The translations under genes and the position numbers were made by a program. This document shows, one piece after another, positions 15,574-24,076 of a stretch of DNA of 64,000 bases. The notes below the pieces were generated by a model. The model was not told the DNA's origin. It did no database searches and worked only from the letters and a program-made list of their open reading frames with translations. The number at the start of each line of letters is the position of its first letter. Position 1 is the first letter of the stretch. This stretch comes from Bacteroidales bacterium (GTDB taxonomy: Bacteria > Bacteroidota > Bacteroidia > Bacteroidales > JAAYJT01), in assembly GCA_014860575.1 (NCBI GenBank), contig JACZJK010000032.1, positions 34,478 to 98,477 of the forward strand. The letters are read 5' to 3'.

Positions 15574-16608
15574 TTAGTCTTTGATGCAACGAACAGAAAA
15601 ACCATATGCCTTACTAGCGGTGGCGCGTCTGAGTATATCGCCACCGCTGTAACTTAGGGAGCGGAGCCAGAGGTAGTTTGTATAGTACTCATTAGAACTC
15701 CACCAGACACCGATGTAGCCAATGTTTACGAAGCTACCATCGTTGTCGCGAGCGCCACCCGGAAGCGCCGAAAAGCCACTACTATTATCAGCAGCAGTAT
15801 TGGGGCTATTCCACAAAGTAGTTGCTTTTAATTTGCCACCGGCAACATTTTCATCGCCTAAATAAATCGTGAGTTGTGTCCATTCGCTATCAGAAGGTAA
15901 ATGCCAGCCCGGAGGGCAGGCTTTTCTTGCAGTTTCCCAATCGTATAGTCTGCCATAAATATTGCAGTTTGATTTGGAATCGTCATAGCACCAGCTTCCG
16001 CTTCCGGTCTCATAATTTAAGTTTTCAGCCATCCAGGTTTGGTTGCCTATTCTTGCGGATTTGTATGTTTTACCGTCACGGGAATCTTTGAATGAGCCTG
16101 TTTGCAGTGCATCCAAATGAGCCAATCTGTCCAGCTTTGCATAACATTCGTGGAGCCGTTCTCGGTATCCTGGTATTGCATTTAGGTATGGTTTTATTTT
16201 TTCATCCAGTCGAAAATCTGCGGCTTCCATCTCGAAGAGATCGAATATCGCCTCGGTAAGTTGCAATCGCTCGCGAGCGAGACTGATCCCTTCTTGGCGA
16301 GCTTTCACAGACAGGTTACTTGTCATTATGACCGTGCGCACTCCGGCCTCCGCCTCACTGATAGCCAACTCAAGCATAGGGGCGATAACAAGACAACTCT
16401 CAATGGTAGGAGACTCGACCTGGGCTGATGCACCAACCTTTGGCACTGCATGCTTAGTCGTTTGCTGCTCCGAAGATTGTTCAACAGCTGCGGCTGGCGC
16501 TTGAGTCACGTTGTCACTCTTGCCCAGAGAACCATTCGAGTCGCCGCTAAAGGAGCATGAGGAGGCGACTATCAGAAGCGCGAGGATAATTGCGAGCTTT
16601 GCTTTCAT
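15574..16608 (-). CDS. FISUMP-domain lipoprotein
   Basis: A 344-aa protein from the ATG at 16608 (MKAKLAIILALLIVASSC), whose first 18 residues form a lipoprotein signal with lipobox VASSC. An in-frame ATG 37 codons upstream gives no signal peptide and was rejected. Residues about 20-165 are a linker and helical region. The C-terminal half (about 167-344) is a Fibrobacter succinogenes major paralogous domain: D-G-K-x-Y-K, I-G-x-Q-x-W-M-A-E-N-L-N-Y, G-R-L-Y-x-W, C-P-x-G-W-H-L-P-S-D-x-E-W, A-L-P-G-G, and the end G-F-S-V-R-C-I-K-D. These surface domains are common in Bacteroidota; function unknown. The N-terminal part is visibly GC-richer than the FISUMP part, hinting at a mosaic gene. Confidence 0.85.
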   Translation of the reverse strand: MKAKLAIILALLIVASSCSFSGDSNGSLGKSDNVTQAPAAAVEQSSEQQTTKHAVPKVGASAQVESPTIESCLVIAPMLELAISEAEAGVRTVIMTSNLSVKARQEGISLARERLQLTEAIFDLFEMEAADFRLDEKIKPYLNAIPGYRERLHECYAKLDRLAHLDALQTGSFKDSRDGKTYKSARIGNQTWMAENLNYETGSGSWCYDDSKSNCNIYGRLYDWETARKACPPGWHLPSDSEWTQLTIYLGDENVAGGKLKATTLWNSPNTAADNSSGFSALPGGARDNDGSFVNIGYIGVWWSSNEYYTNYLWLRSLSYSGGDILRRATASKAYGFSVRCIKD

Positions 16609-17433
16609 GATCCGGACTCTTTCCATACCGATAACGGATGGCAAAATCAAAAGTTGGGGCATTTTGTAACTCCAATTTTTAAATTTAATCCAATGTATAC
16701 TTAATGCTATTTCGTTCATATTGGTAACCGTACATTTTTTTAATCAATTTCCATTGGTAGAAGGAAAAATATAGCGATAATTCTCTGTGTTTTCATAAAG
16801 ATATAGATTAATAAAATTTGAATACTTTGTTAATATTTTATTTATCTTATTGTATTGCTCCTAGGTTTTTTCTGTTTCGCCCCGTTTTTTAGAGTGGGTT
16901 CTGGACTCCACTATGTTAAAAGAATTTGTTACGTTGGGTGGTCAGCCCTACCTTGACAGATTTTTCATTGTTCATCTACCGCCTACATGATTATCATCAG
17001 ACACAATCAAAACCATTAATAGTTCTTTAATAGAAATATCATTCACCTGAATCAGGCATTCAATAAAATCAGTATTGAAATATAGGGATTTTTGCTGGAT
17101 GAAATCTCCGTAATACGGATGTTTGCTGATGCGATATAGTTTTAAAACTGGCAGCATCGGTTGTTTGGGGTTGATGAGGATACAAATATAAGCACAAAAT
17201 ATTCGAAATTAACACGTTGCTATGGATTTTATTAAGAATGTTGAATTAAGTTACGATTCGGTCTAATACTACTGTGATTTGAGGGCTATTTGAAGCAATG
17301 TATGTAATTTCTGACTATGTAAATATTAATGCGGTAGGGTGAAGTAATGTTGCGATAGGTGGTTTTTAGGGGAGAGAGAAAAATTATATTTATGATGGTA
17401 GGGGAAAAGTGCTAGATTTCAAATAACATAGCA
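16609..17433. other. Long intergenic region, possible small ORF
   Basis: About 825 bp with no secure gene. A 61-codon minus-strand ORF (16972-17157) has a full -7 box (CAAATATA on the plus strand at 17183-17190) 25 bp upstream, which keeps open a small real gene, but its sequence shows no recognisable domain. The rest is A/T-rich and unannotated. Confidence 0.35.
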
Positions 17434-18786
17434 TTAATCTTTTTGGTGTTTTCTTACAAAATCGCGAAACGGACCAATAATCCGGCTTATCTCTTCCGCC
17501 TCTAAACCCAATTGCGGATGCTTTTCTTGAGTGTTTGCTCCATTTTTTGCCAGTAGTTCACATATATTTGTATGCCCACCAAATATTGCGGATATATAAG
17601 GAGAATTACCATCGTTATCCTTTGAGTTTAAATCAGCGCCTTCATTTATTAGTAATTGTACGATTTCATAGTGGCCTTTGCCACAAGCCGATGATAATGC
17701 TGTACTCCCATTTACGTCTTTTAAATCAACTCTTGCACCTTTCTCTAAAAGCAACCTTACAATTTTTATGTGACCATTGTGCGCTGCAAGTATTAGTGGC
17801 GTATAACCGTCTTTGTCCTTTTTATTGATCTCTATACCTCTATTAAGAGCATTGCCGACTTGGTTGTATTCACCATCTCTGGCAGCAAGTGATAGCTTGT
17901 CTATTAATGATTGGTTAAAAGCATATCCCAAAGTAACACCGAATGGGATAGTTATTGCAGAAAGCATAATCATCATGATTGCATTAAGCAAATCATAATC
18001 GGCATAAAGAAAACTAAGAGATATCATATGGAACAGCATAAAGTAAACGGCCCCAATTATCATAACTCTATTATATATTTGGTTAGAGAAATTTTTGAGT
18101 AAATCGAAGTCACTATAAAGCATAATACCAAAATATAGACTTAAGACGATGTTAATAATAAGCACAATGGTCCAAAATAAGCCGCCAAACGAAAGAATAC
18201 TTAATAATTGTGACGACAATGCGTGGCCAAATACTACAATATATCCGAGCCCTGGGTGTTCAAGGTGTATAAATTGCTGAGCAAAATAAGTTAAAGTAAC
18301 GGCCAGCAAAATACATGCACCGTTGTTTTTTTTATTTAATATCTTGCACAAATACCGTTGCAATATCACAAATAGAAATGCCACTATTATTGATCCAAAT
18401 ATTATTTCCGTGAAATTGAAAAACACAAGACGCGGTTCGAAAAACGATTCAAATGGAGGAATTCCTTTTGATATACCAGTTATTGCAATAAACTGCGAAA
18501 GTGAAAGCGCCGTAACTACAATTATCAGAAAGATGACCGCAATCTTTAAGACTCTGTCATTGCGTGCCAATACAACTCCGCCCATAAAGCCAGCTCCAAA
18601 TAAAACAGCCAAAAGGGGAAATGGTAGTATTGGAAATAGCATCCAAATGTGAAGGAGCGTCAGCACTATAGTAGAAATAACACCGCCTGTATACTTTTTA
18701 TATAGCCTACGTATGCCTGCTCCCAGAAGATAAAATAGACAGATTATCAACAAAGGAAGGGGAATAAGATTTGCGATGTCATTCAC
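17434..18786 (-). CDS. Polytopic membrane protein with C-terminal ankyrin repeats
   Basis: A 450-aa protein starting with GTG at 18786. Residues about 1-300 contain roughly eight hydrophobic segments; the last third (about 305-425) has three to four ankyrin repeats with the usual D-G-x-T-P-L-x-x-A-A-x-x-G-H pattern (for example D-G-Y-T-P-L-I-L-A-A-H-N-G-H). The ankyrin part would be cytoplasmic and bind a protein partner. No family for the membrane part is recognised. Base composition and the neighbouring gene suggest a recently acquired block. Confidence 0.75.
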   Translation of the reverse strand: MNDIANLIPLPLLIICLFYLLGAGIRRLYKKYTGGVISTIVLTLLHIWMLFPILPFPLLAVLFGAGFMGGVVLARNDRVLKIAVIFLIIVVTALSLSQFIAITGISKGIPPFESFFEPRLVFFNFTEIIFGSIIVAFLFVILQRYLCKILNKKNNGACILLAVTLTYFAQQFIHLEHPGLGYIVVFGHALSSQLLSILSFGGLFWTIVLIINIVLSLYFGIMLYSDFDLLKNFSNQIYNRVMIIGAVYFMLFHMISLSFLYADYDLLNAIMMIMLSAITIPFGVTLGYAFNQSLIDKLSLAARDGEYNQVGNALNRGIEINKKDKDGYTPLILAAHNGHIKIVRLLLEKGARVDLKDVNGSTALSSACGKGHYEIVQLLINEGADLNSKDNDGNSPYISAIFGGHTNICELLAKNGANTQEKHPQLGLEAEEISRIIGPFRDFVRKHQKD

Positions 18787-18906
18787 GTTATTATTCGTTG
18801 ATTTTATTGTTTTACAAAATGCTTTTAAATTGGCAAAGGACTTATGGTGCGCGGGACCTTACGCTCGTTGAATGCTATTGTTAAGCGGGTCCAAGACTTA
18901 TCCCCG

Positions 18907-19647
18907 CTATTGACTTGTCCCGTCCATATACACGAGCTCGTTCTCGCAAAATGGGCACCCTGCACTCATGCCAAGATCAATTGAGCACCCACCGCACATC
19001 CCCATTTGGCAATGGTTGCAGAAGAGGAACGCGCCGCGCCCACTACCGATTTTTACAACACCTGGTGGTGCGGGCGCATTCCACAATCTAAGACGCTCTT
19101 CCAGGGTTATCCCACATTTTCCACACACATCTTGCTGACCTTTGGTGCTCTCCTTTGTTGATGGTTGACGAGGATGCCGAAGCTCTTCTAGCTCGGCACG
19201 CAACTGGGGTGAAAGCTCATAATTAACTGCGCGGGGTGCGTACCCCCATCCACTTTTCTTGCACCTGTCATGTTCAATACGGTACCACTCGTCGGTTATA
19301 AAGCGGCCATGCGCATCAATCTGCCCATCTTCCGAAAGAACCAAGCAATCAAGCATTGGTTGTTCGATAATTCTACGGTGTTCGGGGGCGAGTCCAGCGA
19401 TATTAGATCCACTAAACAGCTGGCGGATGTATGCGATAGACGCCTTCTGGCCACAAACAGCGACGCAATAGTCATAGTAGCTATTTACGACCTCGGACTT
19501 AGGGCGTAACACATCACCACTCGCGATTGTGCAAAAGGCAAGCCGCGTTGGGTCCGCGTGTTCCATAAACAGGGCCATAGCATTATACCCTTGGTCAACG
19601 ATGTCAAGATCGAAGACGATGCCAACAGCCGGAAAAGGAAATCTCAT
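18907..19647 (-). CDS. Hypothetical protein with C-terminal zinc ribbons
   Basis: A 246-aa protein starting at 19647. The first 165 residues show no known family. The C-terminal 80 residues carry two or more zinc-binding clusters: CGKCG, CNHCQMGMCGGC and CPFC, reminiscent of rubredoxin-like or DUF zinc ribbons. The gene is clearly GC-richer than the island average, and a perfect AGGAGGT Shine-Dalgarno stands 4-10 bp before the ATG, which is atypical for Bacteroidota. Both points suggest acquisition from a phylum that relies on Shine-Dalgarno initiation, such as Pseudomonadota. Confidence 0.65.
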   Translation of the reverse strand: MRFPFPAVGIVFDLDIVDQGYNAMALFMEHADPTRLAFCTIASGDVLRPKSEVVNSYYDYCVAVCGQKASIAYIRQLFSGSNIAGLAPEHRRIIEQPMLDCLVLSEDGQIDAHGRFITDEWYRIEHDRCKKSGWGYAPRAVNYELSPQLRAELEELRHPRQPSTKESTKGQQDVCGKCGITLEERLRLWNAPAPPGVVKIGSGRGAFLFCNHCQMGMCGGCSIDLGMSAGCPFCENELVYMDGTSQ

Positions 19648-19650
19648 CTT

Positions 19651-19658
19651 TACCTCCT
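19651..19658 (-). promoter_or_regulatory. Strong Shine-Dalgarno sequence
   Basis: Minus-strand AGGAGGTA directly before the start at 19647. Genes around it lack such a site, so this stands out as a foreign trait. Confidence 0.75.
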
Positions 19659-20155
19659 TGAATCTTTAATGCAGCCTAATGTGATGCTCACCAGCTGGCG
19701 GGCTTGAGAGCACCTTTCACTAATAATTTGTCAATACATAAATCATAGAGTGTCGTCATCTAAATTAATGACACTAAAAATCCACTGCATGCAATCAGAA
19801 TTGCACACAAATATAGGCATAAAAGAGGCGAAATTAACCCTGTTGATGAAATATTCATTCAACATACTTCAATATGCAACGATCTTGATTCATCAAGCAA
19901 TTAGGGATTAAGGCAGGAAAGCTAATTTTTGGCTATATTATTATAAGATGGAGATTATGGTTTAGTGCTGCTATTGTGGTTTTAGGGGTGTGATGGATTT
20001 GGTGTCCGGTAACATCAATAGCTCGCTAAAATACAGTAATTAATCTCTGAAATAACACTCAATGTATAAAAGTGCGGATTAATTTATTATTCGTATGCTT
20101 TTTGCCAGTATTCGTCAATTTTTTGGTATGACTTAACAATGAAAATGACCTGCTT
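19659..20155. other. Intergenic region
   Basis: About 500 bp without a gene. A -7-type box for the minus strand (TATATTTG, plus-strand CAAATATA at 19808-19815) is present. The zone 19806-19995 shows weak, gapped likeness to 17181-17375 (shared CGAAATTAAC and GTGGTTTT-AGGGG at similar spacing), so the two may be degenerate copies flanking the 17.4-19.7 kb block. Confidence 0.35.
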
Positions 20156-20530
20156 TTAGCCAGTTTTGTGCACCCTTTTATGATGATTTCTACTATAAAT
20201 ATCTACCAGATTTTCAAAAAACCTTCCGAACCATTCAATGCAATCCTGGGTATCAGGATAGGAAAAATAATGGAAGCCACCTCTTTGAGGAAAATATTGA
20301 ATGAATATGTGTGTCGGTACACTATCCATATCAACCAGTTTAGATGATACTGACATTCCTATCTTTACCAGGTAATGTTGCGGATATTCGGAACTTATCT
20401 GGTATTTCATCATCATTCTCTCAATGAAATCCTGGTGTCCGCTACTAATCCTGTAACCTGGCAATTCATCTTCCAGTGGTTGTCGTGTAACTGCGTAAAC
20501 TTTGATTTTGGGTAAGCTGTCAACGTTCAT
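20156..20530 (-). CDS. Hypothetical protein
   Basis: A 124-aa protein of mixed composition with several aromatic residues in the second half (I-F-I-Q-Y-F-P, F-H-Y-F-S-Y-P). No signal peptide, membrane segment or known motif is seen. The ATG at 20530 is the only start. Function unknown. Confidence 0.5.
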   Translation of the reverse strand: MNVDSLPKIKVYAVTRQPLEDELPGYRISSGHQDFIERMMMKYQISSEYPQHYLVKIGMSVSSKLVDMDSVPTHIFIQYFPQRGGFHYFSYPDTQDCIEWFGRFFENLVDIYSRNHHKRVHKTG

Positions 20531-20606
20531 GCAACGAATTTAATGCGAAAATTTTAAATCTGGCAATTCTGAGTGTATATTTGTAATGCGCTGCCGTATG
20601 ATGGGT

Positions 20607-20649
20607 ATGGCAGTATTAAACATGGTCAACCACTTAATACTCCTGCCAT
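20607..20649. repeat. Inverted repeat between hypothetical genes
   Basis: ATGGCAGTATTAA (20607-20619) pairs with 20634-20649 apart from a 3-nt bulge. No T-run follows on either strand, so it is not a typical terminator; it lies between two minus-strand genes. Confidence 0.5.
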
Positions 20650-20700
20650 GTTGTATAAGTTGGCCAGGTTTTTATTTGGTGACATTGAAAATACAAAAGT

Positions 20701-20940
20701 TCAAATATTGAGCTTAATCTGATTAAGGTAGGTTTCAAGGAGATTTAAACTTCGAAATGGCCTTAACTTCACAATTTTGTTACTGTTTTGATTATACCAG
20801 GCTTCCACATAGAAATCAGATAACATGTACAGGTTGATGGCCAGATCATCTTCAAAACGGTTCATTACATAGATGCCTTGTTCCCATAGTAGCTGGGATT
20901 TCGCATCATTTGATAAGGCTATGTACTGGTAAAGATTCAT
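20701..20940 (-). CDS. Small hypothetical protein
   Basis: A 79-aa protein beginning MNLYQYIALSNDAKSQLLWE, a pattern seen in short Bacteroidota proteins of unknown function that contain Y-x-V-E-x-W-Y-N and a C-terminal leucine-rich helix. It is 4 bp behind the small membrane protein gene and probably cotranscribed. Confidence 0.6.
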   Translation of the reverse strand: MNLYQYIALSNDAKSQLLWEQGIYVMNRFEDDLAINLYMLSDFYVEAWYNQNSNKIVKLRPFRSLNLLETYLNQIKLNI

Positions 20941-20944
20941 ATTA

Positions 20945-21151
20945 TTACCATGCAGCTAATAGTGCCAATGAACAGAGTAGAGCAAGAATAAGCAGTCCAA
21001 TCAATATCTCCGACCAGGAATAAAGTCCTTTGTGGTTTGGAGTAAAAAGGCACAGAAAATCTGAAAGATACAGACGAAGAATTCGCTGCGAGTAATTTAA
21101 GTGTGAGGCTAAACTTTTATTGGAATTAAACATATATTTGCTGTTGATCAT
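20945..21151 (-). CDS. Small single-pass membrane protein
   Basis: Sixty-eight residues from the ATG at 21151 (MINSKYMFNS); a TTG two codons earlier is also possible. The C-terminal 20 residues (I-L-I-G-L-L-I-L-A-L-L-C) form one transmembrane helix, so the protein would be tail-anchored. It abuts the dead transposase, whose last codon ends at 21158. No family recognised. Confidence 0.45.
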   Translation of the reverse strand: MINSKYMFNSNKSLASHLNYSQRILRLYLSDFLCLFTPNHKGLYSWSEILIGLLILALLCSLALLAAW

Positions 21152-21157
21152 AGCCAA

Positions 21158-21884
21158 TTAGATCATTGTTTCGGTTGTTTCAGTGTGAAATTCATAGTCC
21201 TTGCTCAATCTACAGTAGCTTTCAAACCAAGAAAAGGTTCGTTCGACTACCCATCTTTTGGGTAAGACTTTAAATTCCTTTTCTTTGTCGCTCCTCATAA
21301 CTATCTCTATTATCCTGCCGTATAATATTTTCACATTGTCAACAAGTTCGCCTCTGTATCCTCCATCGGCAAAAATTTTGGAGAGCCGATCAAAACGACC
21401 TCTTAATCGGCTAATGACCTCTTGCGCAGCTTTACTGTCATGAAAGTTAGCTGCATGTACAAACTACCACTAATAGCAAACCAAGTGTGTCTGTAACAAT
21501 ATGTTGTTTTCTCCCTTTTATGTTGTTACCACCATCAATGCCTCTACATTAACCTACTGATCTTGAGATTTTTACTGAACGACTATTGATGCATGCAGCA
21601 CTGGGACTTTCCTGATGATCTGATTTTGTGCGGACAAGATTCCTCAGAGCCTCATGTATTTCCTCAATCAAACCATTGTTTTTCCATTGCCTGTAATAGT
21701 AATAGACAGTATTCCAGGGAGGAAAGTGCAAAGGCAACATCCTCCATTGCCAGCCTGTTTTTAGTAAATAGAAAATCGCATCAAAAATTTCTTTAAGCGC
21801 GTGTCTGCGTTTTCGGGTGACATTTAAAAAAATTGTTATAATTTTCCATTGATTTTCAGTCAGGTTGGTTGAGTAATTTTTCAT
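21158..21884 (-). pseudogene. Frameshifted IS5-family transposase
   Basis: Translation in three successive minus-strand frames recovers one transposase. From 21884: the DUF4096-type N-terminal half (L-T-E-N-Q-W-K-I-I, G-W-Q-W-R-M-L-P). After a stop near 21549 the next frame gives [12 protein letters not shown] with the first catalytic region; a second break leads to A-D-G-G-Y-R-G and R-W-V-V-E-R-T-F-S-W-F with the last catalytic Glu. At least two frameshifts make it inactive. Clear terminal inverted repeats were not found, so the IS ends remain undefined. Confidence 0.85.
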
Positions 21885-22098
21885 GTCTGTATGAATTAGT
21901 GTGGTTAATAATCATAAAGATACAATTATATATTCAGTCAACCTGCTGATTATCAATTTGTTATTAACATTTCATTGTTCATAAAGTAACCCAAAATTGA
22001 AAACCAAAACAGTTTCTAAAAGATCCTTAAGATAGTCAGTGAGGGAAGCAGATTTTCTGATCACGCATGAATGTGGTATTAAGTCAACTAAATTTTAT

Positions 22099-22106
22099 TA
22101 ATTTTG
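22099..22106 (+). promoter_or_regulatory. -7 promoter box for the biosynthetic operon
   Basis: TAATTTTG fits TAnnTTTG and lies 47 bp upstream of the first gene of the 14-kb plus-strand operon. A matching TTTG at -33 is not evident, so the promoter may need an activator. Confidence 0.4.
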
Positions 22107-22153
22107 AACTTGGTTAGCATCGATTACTATAACTTATTTAAAAAAGTGATTAT

Positions 22154-24073
22154 ATGAGTATTGTATTAAGTGTAAGTTCATTTCATAAACAATTTGTAAC
22201 CAAAAAAATTGATCTGGCTAAGTTTTTTATTATTTCCAACAAACTTGGTTTCAGATCTGTTGAGATATGTGACAGAAGTATTGAAAAAACCGACCGAATT
22301 TATTTGGAATCAATCAGAAACTTATTGAAAAAAAACTCTCTTTCCCTGTGTGCTCTAGATATACGAAATGATTTTACATATGGGGAAAAGGAAAAACTTC
22401 TACAACAAATTAATCATGTAAAAAAATGGATTGAAATTGCATCATTCTTTCAGACTCCTATCGTCAGAATCTGGGGTGGGCAAGCAAGCACTACGGATAC
22501 TGCTTTACAAAGAGTCTGTGATGCCATATCCTCACTAATACCCCATGCACAAAAGCATCATATTAAATTGGCCCTTGAGAATCACGGAGGAATTTGTGCA
22601 AATTTTGAAAACGTATTAAAAATTATTCACAGAATCAGTTCTGAAACACTGGGGATATGTTGTGATTTTCAGTACTTCTCAGAGGAAGATCTTTATATTG
22701 GAATCGAAAGATTCGCACCACATATTATCCATGTTCATGCAAAGAGTTTTAGTTTTGATGATCATGGTGAAGAAACAAGAATCAGTTATAGGACCATAGG
22801 TGAAATATTGCATAAGCACGAGTATTCAGGAAATTATTCGATTGAATTCGAGGGAAAGGGGAATGCAAGAGAAGGTATTATTAATACTAATCGTCTAATT
22901 GAAAACTACTTTCTTAATACTCCTTTGCGAAAAACTGAGGCAATGGCTTTTTTGCCAAGAATGAGGAAGCTCAACATTGAACTAAATAAATGCAATAATC
23001 AATATCTGAAGGTAATAAAAACAAAGAACATATGGACGGATGCCAGAAAACACATTTTGGAATTTGCTGAAAATCTTGCTTCAAAGCCTGAAGTTGAAGG
23101 GGTAGTTGTATTGGGTGGACTGGCTGACACAACCTTCAGAAGGCATATTGATGACTGTTCTGATCTGGATATAGCTGTGTTTATTAATGTACCGGAGGCT
23201 CTTGGATATAGCAACTCAAAAGAGTTCGTCAGGGATAAGCAGGAATTTCTTCCTGAATGGTTACCAGAGTTTCAGTTTTATATACCGGTTAATAAGATGA
23301 TGATGGAGGTGAATTGCCATCAGTTGATCTATCAGATAGAAATATCGCCTGATTTGCAATGGGATGAAAGTAAAATAGAAGCGTATAAATTTACAGGAGA
23401 AGTTCTATTTGATAGACATGGGCTTATTAAAGACCTTATATTCAACAAGACTGCTTTTATTGCAGAAAAATCTAATAGAAAACTGATTATTTTAGCTGGC
23501 CAACTTCCTTGGTATAGTTGGATAAATCCAGAAAAGCAATTAAAAAGGGGATATCCTGAAGCATGTCATTACCTGCTTAATAAGGCATTGGATCTGATTT
23601 TGGAAATGGTTTACAACATTAATGATCGTGAAAAACCCCATCATAAATGGCTAATTCAAACTTCTGAAACCTTGAATTGGCTACCTCAAAATTTTTTGGA
23701 AATAATAAATGAAGCCATCATTATCCGAAATTATACGAAAAAAGAAATATTCAGAAGAATAAAGATTGTTAAAGCACTGGGTCAGGCTGTAATTAATTAT
23801 GGAATTGATAACAATATGATCCCGAAAGATAGTTTTAAATTTACATCTTTATATCTGGATCATGAGAGGCAACTTTTACCGATAACTTATGCTGACCACT
23901 TAGTAAATAAAATAATGGAGGATAATGTGATGTCTGAAGAAGAAGAGCAGGCTTTTCGCGGATTAATCAATTTCTCCTTACTAGCGAATGGTGATTTAAA
24001 GGCTGTTAATATTCGAAAAAATGCCGGATACTTTGGTGTAAATAATAAAATTCTGAAAACCTTTATAAGATAA
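22154..24073 (+). CDS. Xylose isomerase-like TIM barrel fused to a nucleotidyltransferase-fold domain
   Basis: A 639-aa two-domain protein. Residues about 1-255 are an AP-endonuclease-2/xylose isomerase-like TIM barrel, with candidate metal ligands in V-R-I-W-G-G, L-A-L-E-N-H-G-G (Glu and His), C-C-D-F-Q-Y, H-V-H-A-K-S and S-I-E-F-E-G. Residues about 280-420 contain an MNT-type nucleotidyltransferase signature: G-G-L-A-D-T-T-F-R-R-H-x-x-x-C-S-D337-L-D339, followed by a helical C-terminal part (about 440-640). The combination is unusual. It opens a ten-gene operon and its stop is 3 bp before the DAHP synthase gene. Likely an isomerase or epimerase acting on a sugar or keto acid linked to a transferase step; the substrate is unknown. 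Confidence 0.75.
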   Translation: MSIVLSVSSFHKQFVTKKIDLAKFFIISNKLGFRSVEICDRSIEKTDRIYLESIRNLLKKNSLSLCALDIRNDFTYGEKEKLLQQINHVKKWIEIASFFQTPIVRIWGGQASTTDTALQRVCDAISSLIPHAQKHHIKLALENHGGICANFENVLKIIHRISSETLGICCDFQYFSEEDLYIGIERFAPHIIHVHAKSFSFDDHGEETRISYRTIGEILHKHEYSGNYSIEFEGKGNAREGIINTNRLIENYFLNTPLRKTEAMAFLPRMRKLNIELNKCNNQYLKVIKTKNIWTDARKHILEFAENLASKPEVEGVVVLGGLADTTFRRHIDDCSDLDIAVFINVPEALGYSNSKEFVRDKQEFLPEWLPEFQFYIPVNKMMMEVNCHQLIYQIEISPDLQWDESKIEAYKFTGEVLFDRHGLIKDLIFNKTAFIAEKSNRKLIILAGQLPWYSWINPEKQLKRGYPEACHYLLNKALDLILEMVYNINDREKPHHKWLIQTSETLNWLPQNFLEIINEAIIIRNYTKKEIFRRIKIVKALGQAVINYGIDNNMIPKDSFKFTSLYLDHERQLLPITYADHLVNKIMEDNVMSEEEEQAFRGLINFSLLANGDLKAVNIRKNAGYFGVNNKILKTFIR

Positions 24074-24076
24074 ATT

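Noticed and set aside
16972..17157. 61-codon ORF with a -7 box upstream
   Set aside because: Kept only as a possibility in the intergenic entry; no recognisable domain or neighbour supports it as a gene.
18860..18900. Integron attC-like core (GCTTAAC on the minus strand) between the ankyrin and zinc-ribbon genes
   Set aside because: No complementary GTTRRRY partner or L'/L'' arms could be found within reach, so it does not meet the attC structure; no integron integrase is present.
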